From: Anadara kagoshimensis
Lineage: Eukaryota > Mollusca > Bivalvia > Arcoida > Arcidae
DNA length: 64,000 nucleotides
Assembly: GCA_021292105.1 (NCBI GenBank)
Contig: CM037862.1
Location: 7,234,765-7,298,764 of the forward strand
Direction of reading: 5' to 3'
A program made the position numbers and the translations under genes. Under the pieces are notes generated by a model. The model had not been told where the DNA came from and ran no database searches. It saw only the letters and a list, made by a program, of their open reading frames with translations. This document shows, piece after piece, positions 1 to 11,575 of the stretch (position 1 is the stretch's first letter; each line of letters starts with the position of its first letter).

Positions 1-35
1 TGATTCCTCTTTCGGCAAAGTTATAAAACTCGTAC

Positions 36-2120
36 CTCGTACAATGAAGGCAGAACTGATAAATTTGTCCTTGTATTGTCATCTTTAATCTCCGACATCC
101 AAACTGACATCTTTCTTCCTATTGCAGATGACTGAAAACTATCTGAAAAATAAGGTCATATTACAAAATGTCTTAAATATAGGCCTTGTAATTTTGACTA
201 ATGCTTATTATTTTAGAATCGATATGAACTGATTTTGTTTAAGTCACATTTCTAAAGTGTTTATGATGTTTAAGACAAGGGATGGCAATAACTTTGTAAC
301 AGCAAGAACTATGACAACATGCAATGGAAATTATTATCAAACACATTATAGACACATTTAAGATAAAATGAAATACCAGTGTAAATGGCTTATTAGAAAG
401 AATGTGCTTCCCATAAGTTATGCCAGAAACTTATGGTATATGCTCTTTCTTTCTTTATTTAACAAATGACTTATGAGTCATTAATAAAGCTACCTTTTTA
501 TATTGAAAATAATAGACAGAATTTGTAACGAAAAACGTGTACTTGTCTAAGTAAACAGTCGTCTCTAAGTGAAAGAATAACCAAACAACACAAAACAATA
601 ATAAATACACATATTGAGATCGGGGATACCTTTGAGTGGGTATTTGAGTTAGCATTCAGTGATTTGGTTACAGTACTATTACTGCTCGAATCACCGTGCT
701 AGTTTTAGAGACCGCGGCCTAATGGATAAGACGTCACGGGCTACAAACCCAGGCTTTCTCATCGCTTTGAGTTCGAGGTCCGCTCAGACCACATGTGGGA
801 AAGTAAATTTTCCTTGTCTTTAGCCTTTACTGGTTCACCCGGTGTCAGTGTAATGTAACCCTGGGAGTGGAACGCTTATCTGCGGTGTACTGACTCGATG
901 TTCTAGCACCTTAAAGTCACCCCTGAGTGCGCAATGGTATAAGGCAGACCATAAAACACACACACACTTCACATGCATACACAAATTTGTTGACAGATTA
1001 ATCCATAAAGATTAATAAAATAGTTCTCGTCGCGAATAGCTGAAAATTCGCTGATCCGACGTTAGCAACATTCAACAAATGTGTTTGTTTCCATAGAAAA
1101 CCAATGAACTTGAATGAAGATTTTTGTTTTCGCCTACTTGTACCAAATCGTAACAGGTAATTTCTATGTGCATATGCGATTATCGTATAATATGTCTGCA
1201 CAGAGCTAAACGTTGTCGCTAAGTGTATTTAACATGTTGAAAAAATGAACAGAAAAATGGCAGATCCTGTTGTGTATATGACGTAAACGTAACAAGGACA
1301 TCACTTCCGGTGTAAACATTGCCATTTTCACCATGTAAAATCCCTGTGGAGCCAACATTTTTACTCTACAAAAATACTTCATAACAATCGGGAATGTGCA
1401 TATAGATTGTCAGTTACAACTAGGTACAAGTAACAGCATCAAACATTATTCCAGTTTATTTGAATTTAGAAGGGAAAGTAAGCATCGCTGAATCGGACAG
1501 AAGATGTCAGTTAGTAACTTGCATTGGATTACACTTCAGTCTTGTTTTATTGTCACCACATTAATTTTATTGGTATTGTTTTGTTTCTAGGTTTTGGTAT
1601 ATGTTGCCAAGTGCATGTTTTAGTTACAAAGAGTTATGGCGTATTTGATAGACTTTGTTACACTACCCTCTATTTAAGCCGATGTACATTGTTTCACGGG
1701 AATACTGTACTTTTAAACACCTGGGGATTTCGCGGTCTAAATTAAGACCAAGCCTAGGAACACCATATGCATATATTTAATTTTGGTAAACATTCTTCTC
1801 ACTGGAGGACAAAGGAAATTTTTAAAAAAAGTTTTGCATCCGTAATTAATGTTCATTTTCATCATATATGTGTCGGGGATCTAAAATGACGAATTATGAT
1901 CATGACATGTAGTTTATTATGTGACAAAAAAATGTATTACCTGGCTTTACCTGTTAATACAAACTATGTTTTATAAGGAAGACTATAACATTTTAAAAAA
2001 ATCTAGAAAAAGATAAAATTTAAACAAAAACAAAACGGTTGGATGAAATATGATCAAATCCGTCATGGCTTTTTTTTCTTTAAAAACCAATATAAACGAT
2101 GTAATTATATTGTTTGGGTC

Positions 2121-2164
<44 letters not shown>

Positions 2165-2288
2165 TTTTCGATATAATATAAAAAAAAATACCTTTCACAT
2201 CAAAGAAATATACAAACACTACCATAACCAATCCGACAACACATGTAGATATTAATAATTTATGATTAACTTGTTTTCCGAAAACCAT
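36..2288 (-). CDS. Carbohydrate sulfotransferase paralog A, 5' part only (exons 1 and 2; rest off the left edge)
   Basis: Two coding exons are visible. Exon 1 (2192-2288) starts at the ATG at 2288 and encodes 32 residues: a short basic start (MVFGKQVNHK), then a hydrophobic stretch typical of a type II signal anchor. It ends in phase 1 at a GTATT donor. Exon 2 (36-142) follows a TTTTTCAG acceptor, encodes 36 residues (DSFQSSAIGRKMSVWMSE at its start) and ends in phase 0 at a GTACGAG donor. Both exons match paralog B in sequence, length and phase. The catalytic exon would lie to the left of base 1. The type II Golgi topology and PAPS-dependent transfer to a glycan are inferred from paralogs B and C, whose catalytic domain is visible. 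A shorter or longer N-terminus is unlikely, because all three paralogs start at the same place. A poly-T tract lies directly downstream of exon 1 in the intron. Confidence 0.75.
690..970 (+). repeat. tRNA-derived SINE
   Basis: The 5' part resembles a tRNA: an A-box-like stretch (CTAATGGATAAGACG) and a B-box-like stretch (GAGTTCGAGGTCC) about 45 bases later. A non-tRNA body and a short CA-rich tail (ACACACACAC near 957-967) follow. The spacing and order fit a Pol III SINE. There is no functional tRNA fold. Confidence 0.65.
2123..2162. repeat. Poly-T homopolymer (about 38 bp)
   Basis: An uninterrupted T run lies in intron 1 of paralog A, 30 bases from the exon 1 donor. It could be the poly-A tail of a minus-strand insertion or a simple slippage tract. 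Its exact length is probably unreliable. Confidence 0.9.
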
Positions 2289-2319
2289 AGTTAACAAATA
2301 CCCTTGTTCAATGTTGACC

Positions 2320-2500
2320 AGCCCGTGTGTATTTGATCACATTTTAAAGGCATTGGTTATTTTGGAATAATCTTTTTGAACTTACAACTTTTCTTATTTA
2401 TGATTTTACAACCCGAACGACAAATACATGCTAAATTATACATACTGTTAAGTAGAAAACAAATAAAGTAACAGACGATTCCCAGGGACTTTATATTGTA
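2320..2500 (-). promoter_or_regulatory. Upstream block shared by the sulfotransferase paralogs
   Basis: Sequence upstream of exon 1 of paralog A (for example CCGAACGACAAATACATG near 2412, and AAAGTAACAGACGAT near 2464) has a counterpart upstream of paralog B (CCGAACGACAACAACATG near 10999, and AAAGTAACAGATGAT near 11056). A weaker match lies upstream of C (GCGGACAACGAAAAG near 27453). Order and distance from the ATG are similar. It is either a retained promoter or simply the edge of the duplicated segment; no core promoter element is clear. Confidence 0.4.
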
Positions 2501-2779
2501 TATATTTGTTGACTCTTAAAAATAATAAAGATCGAAAATGAAAATATATTTCGCTTTAAATCCTGCTATGTTTTTATAAGTGATTTTATTTAAGACATTA
2601 TCAAGTTTCAAGTTTCTTTATTTCTCATACTGAATTTTATCAATACAGAGAACATATACATAATAATAAACATAAAACATATGTACAATATAGTGCACAT
2701 GCAGGAAATTATCGTCAGTTAGATAAAGAACTGCTTGGTGTCACCTGATTTTGTCTTTTTGTGTTTACACCCATTTCCA

Positions 2780-3083
2780 ATCAAGTTTCGTTCACTTATA
2801 TCGAGACGTTAAGTTCAGGATTGGTGGAGGAAACCGGAGTGACCAGAGAAAAACTACCAATTTTATAACATTTGGATCTGCTGCGAGTGGGATTCGATCC
2901 TAGGTGGCCAAGTGTTATATGGTCAGTAAGTGTGCGCTTTATACCACTCAGCCACCGAGGTCTTCTTTAGACTTTATAACATTTGGATCTGCTGCGAGTG
3001 GGATTCGATCCTAGGTGGCCAAGTGTTATATGGTCAGTAAGTGTGCGCTTTATACCACTCAGCCACCGAGGTCTTCTTTAGAC
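2780..3083 (-). repeat. tRNA-derived SINE with its head duplicated in tandem
   Basis: Read on the minus strand, the tRNA-like head contains CGGTGGCTGAGTGGTATAAA (A-box region) and GGATCGAATCCCA (B-box region). A body resembling other SINEs in the window follows toward 2780. The head, 111 bp long, is present twice in direct tandem (2862-2972 and 2973-3083) with no difference that I can see, so the duplication is recent or was produced during assembly. Confidence 0.65.
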
Positions 3084-3420
3084 AAAACAAGGGTCAAGAC
3101 ACTATTGTTATACCTTACATTGACATTAATATTATTCATATCTGATATAGTCCTGCAAATAGAATTCCACACTGTCATCATTCACACAGACAGCACGATA
3201 GTAACTCCCGCTGATATATATAAATGGTGGACTACACACTGTCATCTACAAAGGCAGAGATACACGGAGAACAATTAAACGAATAGAGAATTTAATTAAC
3301 TTTTCAGAAATTATTTCAACATATACTTAATTATATCACATTTTATTGTAGGAAATTGATACTGTCAATTAGAAGTAGGAGATTATGCTAGAACGCTCAG
3401 TTCCAGAAAATACGTGTTTG

Positions 3421-3980
3421 CACAGACTCCTGATGGTTGGTGGTTTTCTCGGGGAACTCCGGTGGACTCCTGAAGGTTGGTGGTTTTCTCAGGGAACTCC
3501 GGTGGACTTCTGAAGGTTGGTGGTTTTCTCAGTGAACTCCGATGGGCTCCTGAAGGTTGGTGGTTTTCTCAGGGAACTCCGGTGGACTCCTGAAGGTTGG
3601 TGGTTTTCTCAGGGAAGTCCGATGGACTCCTGAAGGTTGGTGGTTTTCTCGGGGAATTCCGATGGACTCCTGAAGGTTGGTGGTTTTCTCGGGGAACTTC
3701 GGTGGACTTCTAAAGGTTGGTGGTTTTCTCAGGGAACTCCGGTGGACTCCTGAAGGTTGGTGGTTTTCTCAGGGAAGTCCGATGGACTCCTGAAGGTTGG
3801 TGGTTTTCTCAGGGACCTCCGATGGATTCCTGAAGATTGGTGGTTTTCTAAGGGAACTCCGGTGGACTCCTGAAGGTTGGTGGTTTTCTCAGGGAACTCC
3901 GGTTTTCTCCAGCATCTCCGAACTGACCGCCCCTATGTATGAGAGAATCTTGACTTGGATATTATACACTATCATTTTGT
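3421..3980 (+). repeat. 40-bp minisatellite grown from a SINE body
   Basis: About 12 tandem copies of a 40-bp unit (core GGTTGGTGGTTTTCTC, then GGGAACTCCGGTGGACTCC) run from 3421 to about 3912. The unit corresponds to the TGGTTTTCTCC...ACTCC segment that occurs once in SINE copies elsewhere in the window (33180, 40970). The sequence leaving the array (AGAATCTTGACTTGGATATT near 3950) matches the usual 3' part of the same SINE. The array therefore arose by internal expansion of one SINE copy. Confidence 0.75.
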
Positions 3981-4068
3981 CTATACTTCATCTATACTGC
4001 CTCTTAAATACAACAATAAAACATGACTGCAATAAGCAAGCATCTAGGAAAGTGCTTTTGTAACCACA

Positions 4069-4312
4069 TGTATAGGCAAACAACATTGACCTGTCCGCTC
4101 GAGCTTTCATTTGGAATATTCATATAGTGGGGTCCACATAATACTAGTACATGGTTAAGTAATACACATACATATGGAATAGGTGTGCTCTATAAGGTGA
4201 GTACATCTTGTGATGTATACAAAATAAATACCTGTGATCCCTATACTTAGATGTACTTGGTCCGTGATAAATAAAAGGTCAAGCGAACAGGTCAAAGTTG
4301 TTTGCCTATACA
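4069..4312. mobile_element. MITE with ~25-bp terminal inverted repeats (TGTATAGGCAAACAAC family)
   Basis: The left end, TGTATAGGCAAACAACATTG at 4069, is mirrored by the right end, CAAAGTTGTTTGCCTATACA at 4293-4312, with one mismatch over 20 bases and further pairing inward. The total is 244 bp with no coding capacity. A second, more diverged copy lies at 45401-45624. The target-site duplication is not clear. Confidence 0.75.
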
Positions 4313-5942
4313 GTGTATTATTATCGCTGTGTTCGACTGATATATTTTGAATTCATGTAAGTAGTACGACAGTTGATGGATGAACATGAAAATAAAAAAA
4401 ACAACAAAAAGATAAAGAAAACAAGGCACCACAAGTGATATTAATCCCTCCACATTGGACTGAGTATTGTGTAATTGTGTAAGACAGAACCATTTACTAG
4501 TAATTGAAATAAACAAAGGGCAATAATTCTGTCAACTCGGGTTTCCCAGTTACAAAACACAAACTCGTCCGAGATATTACCATGATAAACAATTGTGTCA
4601 AGTTTTATTAAATTCTGTTGAGGAATAAAGTTGTTTGAGCGCTGATATGGAAACTATGACATACGTATTTACATACGTACGTACAGACCAAATCCTATAT
4701 CCCTCCTAACTTCGTTTGCGAGGGGATAATAAAACACGGAACCCATATGATAGCTAGTATGTAGGCACACATCATCGACCTGTAAAGTATAACTGCATGT
4801 AAATTGATTGATATAATGGAATGTTTATTTCACTTCTTAAGGTAAGGTGAAGTAGCAGAAATATTTACCTTTGTCCTTTGACGAAGGGAGGATTCTATAG
4901 CGTCTAATGCCTACAATTACACGGGGCACGGTTTAATGTGAACTGTTGACTGCATAAGAGCCTTTTTCGGCAATTGGGTTTAAGGAATCACAAAACAGCT
5001 AATTGTAGATTTTAATCTTTTTATTAAAAATAAAACAACGCGGCAAGCATAAAGACCTCTTCCGTTTTATCCGTCTTTGCAACGTATCCCTAAGCTCCGG
5101 TAGCTTATAATATTGACAATGTATATGTATACATCATAATTTCGACATTTAAAATTTTTCTTGATAATTTTTAATAATGTGAGCATTTAAGATGAGTGTT
5201 ATCATTCGGTATTATGAATGAAATGGCATTCTGAATGAACTGCGAACTGCAATCGCTAATAACATCGCCAACCCCATTACAATTTTTGGGAAACCTAAAT
5301 TACATACATGTATGTTTAATGCCTTACATCTAATTTTCACATACCATTTATCATTTTTGCTATTTATAGGGACGATGGTCATCTTATAAGCCGTAAGTTG
5401 AGTCATCTAAAATTTCGTCTGCACCAAAATAGGGCCCTTTAACACCAAATCTGGTTCCAATTAATCCAGTAGATTCAGAAGAGAAAACAAACGTGTACGC
5501 ACACATACACGCAACACACGTCGCCATGACATTACCAGATGAGCTAAAACCCTTAAAAAATCAGCATAATGTTGCGAAGCTCCACTTTCATTCCTCAATA
5601 AGAGTTAACTCCTTTTTGCTTTTTTTTTTTTTTTGCATAGTTCGATATATTAACAAGATTTCACTTCGAGACATATTACCTGCTATGTACTAGTAATTAT
5701 ACACACGAACCTAAAACACATAGTCACCAAAAACTCTTGTCGCATGCGGTGGACATGTACACGTTTATATTCGACATTTAAGGCAGACATTGTACATTGC
5801 ACCCACAAGTGGCATTGTCACGTCCTGCTGTCTTCACACATACGAATTATTTTTAGTTTAAAATATTTCATATAAATTTAAACAAAATTAAAATCAGGAT
5901 CAAATATTTGTGAATTTAAGAGCCACTTTGCCATTTTGTGAA
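4313..5942. other. Intergenic stretch between paralogs A and B
   Basis: AT-rich sequence with only short random frames. No RNA gene, exon or clear repeat was recognised. Confidence 0.5.
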
Positions 5943-7150
5943 CTAAAATGTAAAGTAAACTTTTACGACTCGTATAGAAACGATATAACAATGATAAAAA
6001 CTTTGATGAATCAACATATCAAAAATACTAAAGGACATTAAATACTTTAGTTTCGTACTCTGGCGTGCGCTTATATTAAATAGTTTATCAGGTCTACAAT
6101 CATATCCAAAGAGTTTACAGTCTGGCTCTATTATTTTTTGTAATTTCTGCATATCATCAATCGGTACCATCGAATACGCTTCATGTAAAGCTTCTTGACG
6201 CTGTTGTTTTACTTTCGCATGATCAGTGATTCCTTTTAAAACTTTATTGATTTCATAGAAAAATTCATTTGGTTTAAGAACTTTAGCTTGATCCTCTGTA
6301 AAGGGCATATCCACACTAATCGGGATAATACCCTCATTTGAAGATCCCTCCATGTGCGCCAGAGAGCCGTATGGAACGACATACATTTAACAATACTCTT
6401 TTGCATTCCATAGATTCTCAAGACATGACTTTGTGCAATTTTTGCATCGGACTCTTTTTCAAATTCATTATATTTTATATTTATTCCATATTTTTCATTC
6501 CATATCTTGATCAAATTTTCAGCGTCCTCTTTAAACGTCTCCATTTTACCGATAAAATCATATGAGATTTGACATGGACGACAGTGTTCGTACATTGGTG
6601 TAAAATGACGATCTGTGCGTTTCCGGGTAGTTTCGGAGTTTATTATATATTTAACAAATTCCGGAAATGTAAGATCTTGGCCACAGTCCTTGCTTAACTT
6701 TGAAGCACCTTTGCGAAATAAAGACACGGTATGTCTACCAACGCTATCCCAATACACTGGATTAGCGGCAAACAATTTGTCAATGTATCCCGACAAAACC
6801 CTGCTATATGGCTCGCGAACAAACATGAATTTATATGAATTTTGAATAATAGAGTGTATATCAGTGAAAGTCAGTTTTGTCTTCAGTGTAACAAGCCTTT
6901 CAGTTCCAGGTTTTACACCAAATGCTCCTTTACCTTTTAAACTTACTAATTTTTTTAACAATTCTCGTATAAACGTGGATCCCACTTTCTGTATCTGGCA
7001 GTATAAAAGCTGATGATAACGGTCAATATGTAAATTAAGCATTACTTCATTGTCCTTTGCATCACCATTAAGACCCTCCGAATTGTTGAAACATATTCCT
7101 TTTATATTATTTTTTCGTTCTTCATAAATGCTGGTTTGTGGATATTTGGT
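5943..7150 (-). CDS. Catalytic exon of sulfotransferase paralog B
   Basis: It follows the acceptor GCATTGTAG. The 5'-PAPS binding loop is visible as QIQKVGSTFIRELLKKL (around 6955-7005), and the 3'-phosphate binding segment as FMFVREPYSRVLSGY (around 6785-6830). The family signature HCRPCQISYDFIGKMET lies around 6540-6595. A late segment, IPISVDMPFTEDQAK, continues only after a one-base slip near 6331-6333. These motifs place it in the Sulfotransfer_2 group (CHST8-14-like) rather than the cytosolic sulfotransferases. Residue order and length agree with paralog C throughout. Confidence 0.88.
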
Positions 7151-8954
7151 CTACAATGCAGAAAGAATACGTTTATACAAAATGAAAAAAATTATCTATA
7201 TGGCACGCATTTGACCAAGATCTGAATAACCAAGAATACTGTATAGATAACAAATTGGGAAATAAAAAAGAAATAACAAAAAAAGGGACAAGATAAAGTC
7301 TATTTCGATTCCAGATTATTATATCCCCGGCTATGAAAAGGGACCGAATAAATCGACTAATTACTATCCATACTTACCTATCCTTTTTCAAAATCATAAA
7401 TTACTCTGTAAATGGGCAGGACAGTTGTAGATGAAATAAAATGCGATGTAGTAATATTGTTGGTGGTATGGGGGTACTATTATTTAATGATGGCCGCGTT
7501 GGGATGGGATAAATATACAGATACTTTGCCTGTGCCATTAGAATTATAGAAAGGTTTTCGTCACGTACGAACTATCATACTGACGCGTTATCAAAGTGTT
7601 TCTTTCCGATTTAACACCGTTTACATTTATACTCTAACTTGTAACCTTGTAAACGTATTTTTAATCGGATTTAGGGGCGACAGTTGTTTCTAGTCCATTT
7701 TGATAGATGGATGTCTATTGAAATACGTTTGAACAGCATTTGTATATTGCAAACAATTTGATTTTATTTAACCTATTTTGTGGAGAACCTTTTAGAGCCT
7801 ATGTTTCAGTAGGGGCAGATATAACCAGTATTAGACAAGGCGCATGGACACTTGTTTATTGGTGTCAACAAACAGAGAATCAACTATTAACTCAGAGCCT
7901 GGTGGATTTTACCAATAGAATTTCTCGATCAAACACGTTGAATTATTGCAGATAGAATTTACTTAGATTTATTTCGAATGTCAAATACCATTTTTTAAAA
8001 TTTATTATAAAATACATTTAAAAAAATTGTATATGACACAATATACCATTTTTTAATGTATTTTATGATTAAATTAAAAAAAATGGTATATGACATCGAA
8101 CATGGAATTTCCATTTTGCGCAAGCATCTTTAAGAATATATTATTCTAACAATTTTAAGCATGAAACATTTTTTTCTCAATCTAATTTTAGTTATAGAAA
8201 AGTAAAATATTTTGGTCACCATACAAAAAATCTTAATGTCGTAAGTATGTAATGTCGTGAGTATGTAATGTCGTAAGTACATACTTTTTTTACACACTGT
8301 GTAAAATAATTATAAAATTTATTTTATTTTTTAATCTTTGTAACATGTTTTGGAAACATTATCTCATTATCGAGTGAGAATTCAACAAGCTGAATAATTA
8401 TCTCATTATCGAGTGAGAATTCAACAAGCTGAATAATTGTTTAACTGCTACATAGAATTTATTTTCAAGTAAAATATTCTGATCGAGTGTGATAACACTT
8501 TGGGAAGATCATATACATTTGTAGTTCTGGTTTTCTAAATAAGCGTATTTCTATTTCAATCCGAATTATTGTCTCATTTTTGAAAATAGATTCATTGTTA
8601 AATTTTCAAAGAAGTATTAATGGTGATTTTGTTGCAACAGATTTGCATAGTTGGTGAAACACACTACTGAATATTAATTTGAATTATGGCCTCCCCCAGT
8701 CCTGATACAGATTATTAAATAATATGTTTAAATTGTTTTGTTTGTATGTTGTATTCTTAATTGCAAAGGCAAAAGTACATAATTTCATTCTGCTAAAAAT
8801 TCCTATATTCTCCTTTTAAGACAGGTCTGTCTACCTGACTTAGCAGTGACAGAATTATGGCGTGCTTGTATCCTGAACATCGGTTACCGCTTGTATTATT
8901 GAGCACACTGTTAACCTTCTCTATTCCACGCTATTCAAAGTGAGTTTAAATTTT

Positions 8955-8995
<41 letters not shown>

Positions 8996-10832
8996 CCAGT
9001 GAACACCAAATCAAATGTTAAAAAATTAGTAATATTTGCTCAACAGTATAAAACTCATACCTCGTACATTAAGGTAGTTGTGTTGATTCGGTTATTGTAT
9101 TGTCACCTTTAATATCCGACATCCAAACTGACATCTTTCTTCCCATTTCTGATGACTTATAAGTCTCTGAAAAATAAGGCCATAAAAAACTAAAAACTAA
9201 TCGATGTCCAAATCACATTCCCAAAGCAATTTATTTTAAATGGAACTGACAGATTAGGTTAAATACGTGACCTTTCATCAGGAAAGTGAGATTGGATGCT
9301 CCGGAGGGGTAAGCACCACCTGTTTGGCTAGATACGTCCGCCATGCGTGTAATCAAAATTAAAATGTCTTAAATGCTATATTTTTACCATTTCACAAATT
9401 TGACCAATTTTTATTCTTTTTAAATGGAAAATCAGGTAAAGGATGTGACACGTGCTAGTTTTTAAATTCATTTAATATATAAAATGCTTCAAAAATTAGC
9501 ACATCTCAGTTTAAATATGACGTCGTCATTATTTATGTTTCTGTCTTTCTACTAATATACAGCATGTCAGATCATGCAACATATTAAGAATACACGTAAA
9601 GCATATTTGCGAATAAATACTGATAAAATTCAATACGTGTCCAGAATTTATAATAGTGTACATGACTTATGAGAACGGATATGGTTCCCACACACCATTG
9701 TAGTTACACTCAGAAAGGTATTGTAGTGCTCGTTTAAGTGGTTTAAAGCTCGGGCTTACGAATCAAAGTGCATCCTCCGACTAGGATCGAATCCCACGCA
9801 GGTAGACCCAACAAATAACTTTGTCAGTCCGTAAACAAAATGTCGGTGGTTTTCTCTAGTAACTTCTATACCTTTCACTATCCCCTGACCGACTCGATAA
9901 CTTTACATATTATACCGGTTTTCATGTCACAGCACTAGACGGTCGTTTCGGAATTCAATTCCTCAACAGTAGTGCTTGAACCGAATTCTGAAACCAAAAT
10001 TTCTTTCAATTGGTTAAAAAATAACGAAAGGACCAAAAATTTGTTACAGAATCTTGACTAGGATGCAAAACACGATCATTGCCTTCGTTCTTTTTTCAAT
10101 ATATGAATAACGATTCATCAGTAAAATCTCCCTTTTGTATTGAAAAAAAAAAAGAAAATACATGTAAACATTTTGTAACAAAGCACATACTAGAAAACAG
10201 CCAGCGTCAAGTAAAACAACAGCAAACGAGATTATAGAACCGAGAAACACATATTGAGATCACTGGTTCGTGGTTACAGTTCAGTTACTACAGCTTATCA
10301 TTGACTTGTTGCCACTACCATTTATATGGATTGTTTCGTGTTCTCGATTACTTAGGTTTTGCCGAGAACATGTTTTTTCTTTTTATTCCAAATCAATATG
10401 AACGTTGTAATTAGAAGATTTTGATTGATCCGATTTAAAGGTAATATTTTTTCGGGTTTTTTTAACTATGACAAAACTAGTTTAAAATTAATATTTTTCT
10501 GCTTTCTATCGTTATAACAAAACTAGAAAAGGTATCATCTAACCAAAAATAATCTCAAAAATGGTTCAGTTATGATACACCCACGATTCATCTTTCTTCA
10601 ATATGAAGATTGTAATAAATAAAATTAAACATACTAGTCCATGCCCGAATCATAATCTCATAATCCAGAACCAACGTGAAATAAGAAAGAGATTAAAAAT
10701 ATTTTTTGTTTTTCAATTTTTATAGCAAAACATACCTTTTACATCAATGAAGAGTCCAATTCCAACCAAAACTAATCCGACAAAACAAGTAGATATTACT
10801 AATTTAGGATTAATACGCCTTCCACAAATCAT
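5943..10832 (-). CDS. Carbohydrate sulfotransferase paralog B (Sulfotransfer_2 family), three exons, frame broken twice
   Basis: Exon 1 (10736-10832) encodes 32 residues: MICGRRINPK, then a hydrophobic signal anchor ending FIDVK, phase 1. Exon 2 (9061-9166) encodes a short stem region (GRKMSVWMSDIKGD is clear) and joins at phase 1. Exon 3 (5943-7150) carries the luminal catalytic domain. The predicted enzyme is a Golgi type II membrane protein moving sulfate from PAPS to a glycan; the acceptor sugar cannot be told. Two single-base problems break the frame as given. Exon 2 is 106 bases where paralog A has 107, near 9070-9074. Exon 3 is one base short at the CCC run near 6331-6333 compared with paralog C. 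The C-terminal tail (after KLKY) is longer than in C because the C stop is not conserved. It may be a young pseudogene or a working gene with consensus errors. It lies head-to-tail between A and C. Confidence 0.8.
7980..8094. mobile_element. Two adjacent copies of a ~58-bp palindromic MITE
   Basis: Copy 1 (7980-8037) begins GTCAAATACCATTTTTT and ends ATTGTATATGAC. Copy 2 (8036-8094) begins ATATACCATTTTTTAATG and ends AAAATGGTATATGAC. Each is nearly its own reverse complement. The same sequence occurs once more at 39032-39085, inside the Harbinger element there. It lies in intron 2 of paralog B. Confidence 0.7.
8359..8437. repeat. 39-bp tandem duplication
   Basis: ATTATCTCATTATCGAGTGA... (8359) is repeated exactly 39 bases later (8398). 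It is intronic and has no coding meaning that I can see. Confidence 0.75.
8959..8992. repeat. (TC)n microsatellite
   Basis: About 17 TC units lie upstream of exon 2 of paralog B, in intron 2 near its 5' end. The length is likely variable. Confidence 0.9.
9225..9345 (+). repeat. Dispersed repeat family D (GGGTAAGCACC...GTTTGGCTAG)
   Basis: The segment GTTAAATACGTG...GGAAAGTGAGA...GGAGGGGTAAGCACC...GTTTGGCTAGATAC recurs with substitutions. Plus copies are at 16285-16400 and 18655-18795; minus copies are at 12170-12345, 19095-19150 and 55355-55500. It has no ORF and no clear tRNA head. It is probably a SINE or MITE body; the class is unresolved. Confidence 0.55.
9735..10010 (+). repeat. tRNA-derived SINE with an attached dispersed block
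   Basis: The head contains GTTTAAGTGGTTTAAAGCTC and the B-box-like GGATCGAATCCCACG; GGTGGTTTTCTCTAG follows in the body. The 3' part (AGCACTAGACGG...AGTAGTGCTTG) is shared with 16450-16570 and 46400-46515. It lies in intron 1 of paralog B. Confidence 0.6.
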
Positions 10833-10929
10833 TATAAATTTATAACTTTTTAATAAAATATTGTAGTTTTATGTAAACCGACTCACGTGTAATACTGAGG
10901 AGTTTTATCACAACAGCTTGAAAGAACTT

Positions 10930-11090
10930 ATTCATATTGATTATTTTGGACTAATCTTGAATTAATAAGTGAACGTGTACAACATTTCTTGTTTATAATT
11001 TTTACAAACCGAACGACAACAACATGATAAATATAAATATGTCAAGATAATTGATAAAGTAACAGATGATATCCAAAGCCTTAAATTTTT
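10930..11090 (-). promoter_or_regulatory. Upstream block of paralog B shared with paralog A
   Basis: See the matching block at 2320-2500: CCGAACGACAACAACATG and AAAGTAACAGATGAT keep the same order and similar distance to the ATG at 10832. Conservation could reflect promoter function or recent duplication. Confidence 0.4.
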
Positions 11091-11221
11091 ATTGTAGAAA
11101 AATTTAAACTGTCATCCACAATTAAGAAATTCGTTGATATAGAGGTCTAAAGCGCCCGTTTACAATTTGAGGAATTTGTCAGTTCACAAGTTGAAGTTTT
11201 TTATTTATCTCCAGTTTGTTT

Positions 11222-11575
11222 CCGTCCTTATCCAATTGATCCAATTGACAACCTCCTTATTAGTGAAATAATCCTGACTGAAGCTTTAATACCACTTTTA
11301 CTCAACTGCAACAAATACATTCTTGAGTTCTTTTTGTCCGGATATTTTTTTCCTGTATCCAATTGACAACCTCCTTATTAGTGAAATAATCCTGACTGGA
11401 GCTTTAATACCACTTTTACTCAACTGCAACAACTACATTCTTGTGTTCTTTTTGTCCGGATATTTTCTCCTGTATCCAATTGACAACCTCCTTATTATGA
11501 AATAATTCTGACTGGAGCTTTAATACCACCTTACTCAACTGCAACAACTACATTCTTGTGTTCTTTTGATATTTT
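11222..11575 (+). repeat. Three tandem copies of a ~116-bp unit
   Basis: The marker GACAACCTCCTTATTA occurs at 11249, 11366 and 11481, each followed by TGACTGGAGCTTTAATACCA (first copy GAAG) and ACTCAACTGCAACAA. The periods are 117 and 115 bp. It lies between paralog C's 3' end and paralog B's 5' end. The short frames in it do not look coding. Confidence 0.75.

Larger units (their letters stand above)
143..2191. other. Intron 1 of paralog A
   Basis: No exon was found here apart from repeats. It contains a tRNA-derived SINE (about 690-970) and a poly-T tract (2125-2162). The block around 440-660 is weakly alignable with 10050-10260 in intron 1 of paralog B, showing that the duplication unit included intron sequence. 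Around 1280-1340 there is a compact set of promoter-like motifs (TGACGTAA, CACTTCCGG, GCCATTTT). Confidence 0.6.

Noticed and set aside
1983-2297. Lysine-rich small protein on the minus strand
   Set aside because: The lysines come from reading the intronic poly-T tract past the exon 1 donor. Only the first 32 residues are coding.
5943-6386. Separate small gene at the 3' end of sulfotransferase B
   Set aside because: It is the C-terminal half of the same catalytic domain after a one-base slip, as the intact paralog C shows.
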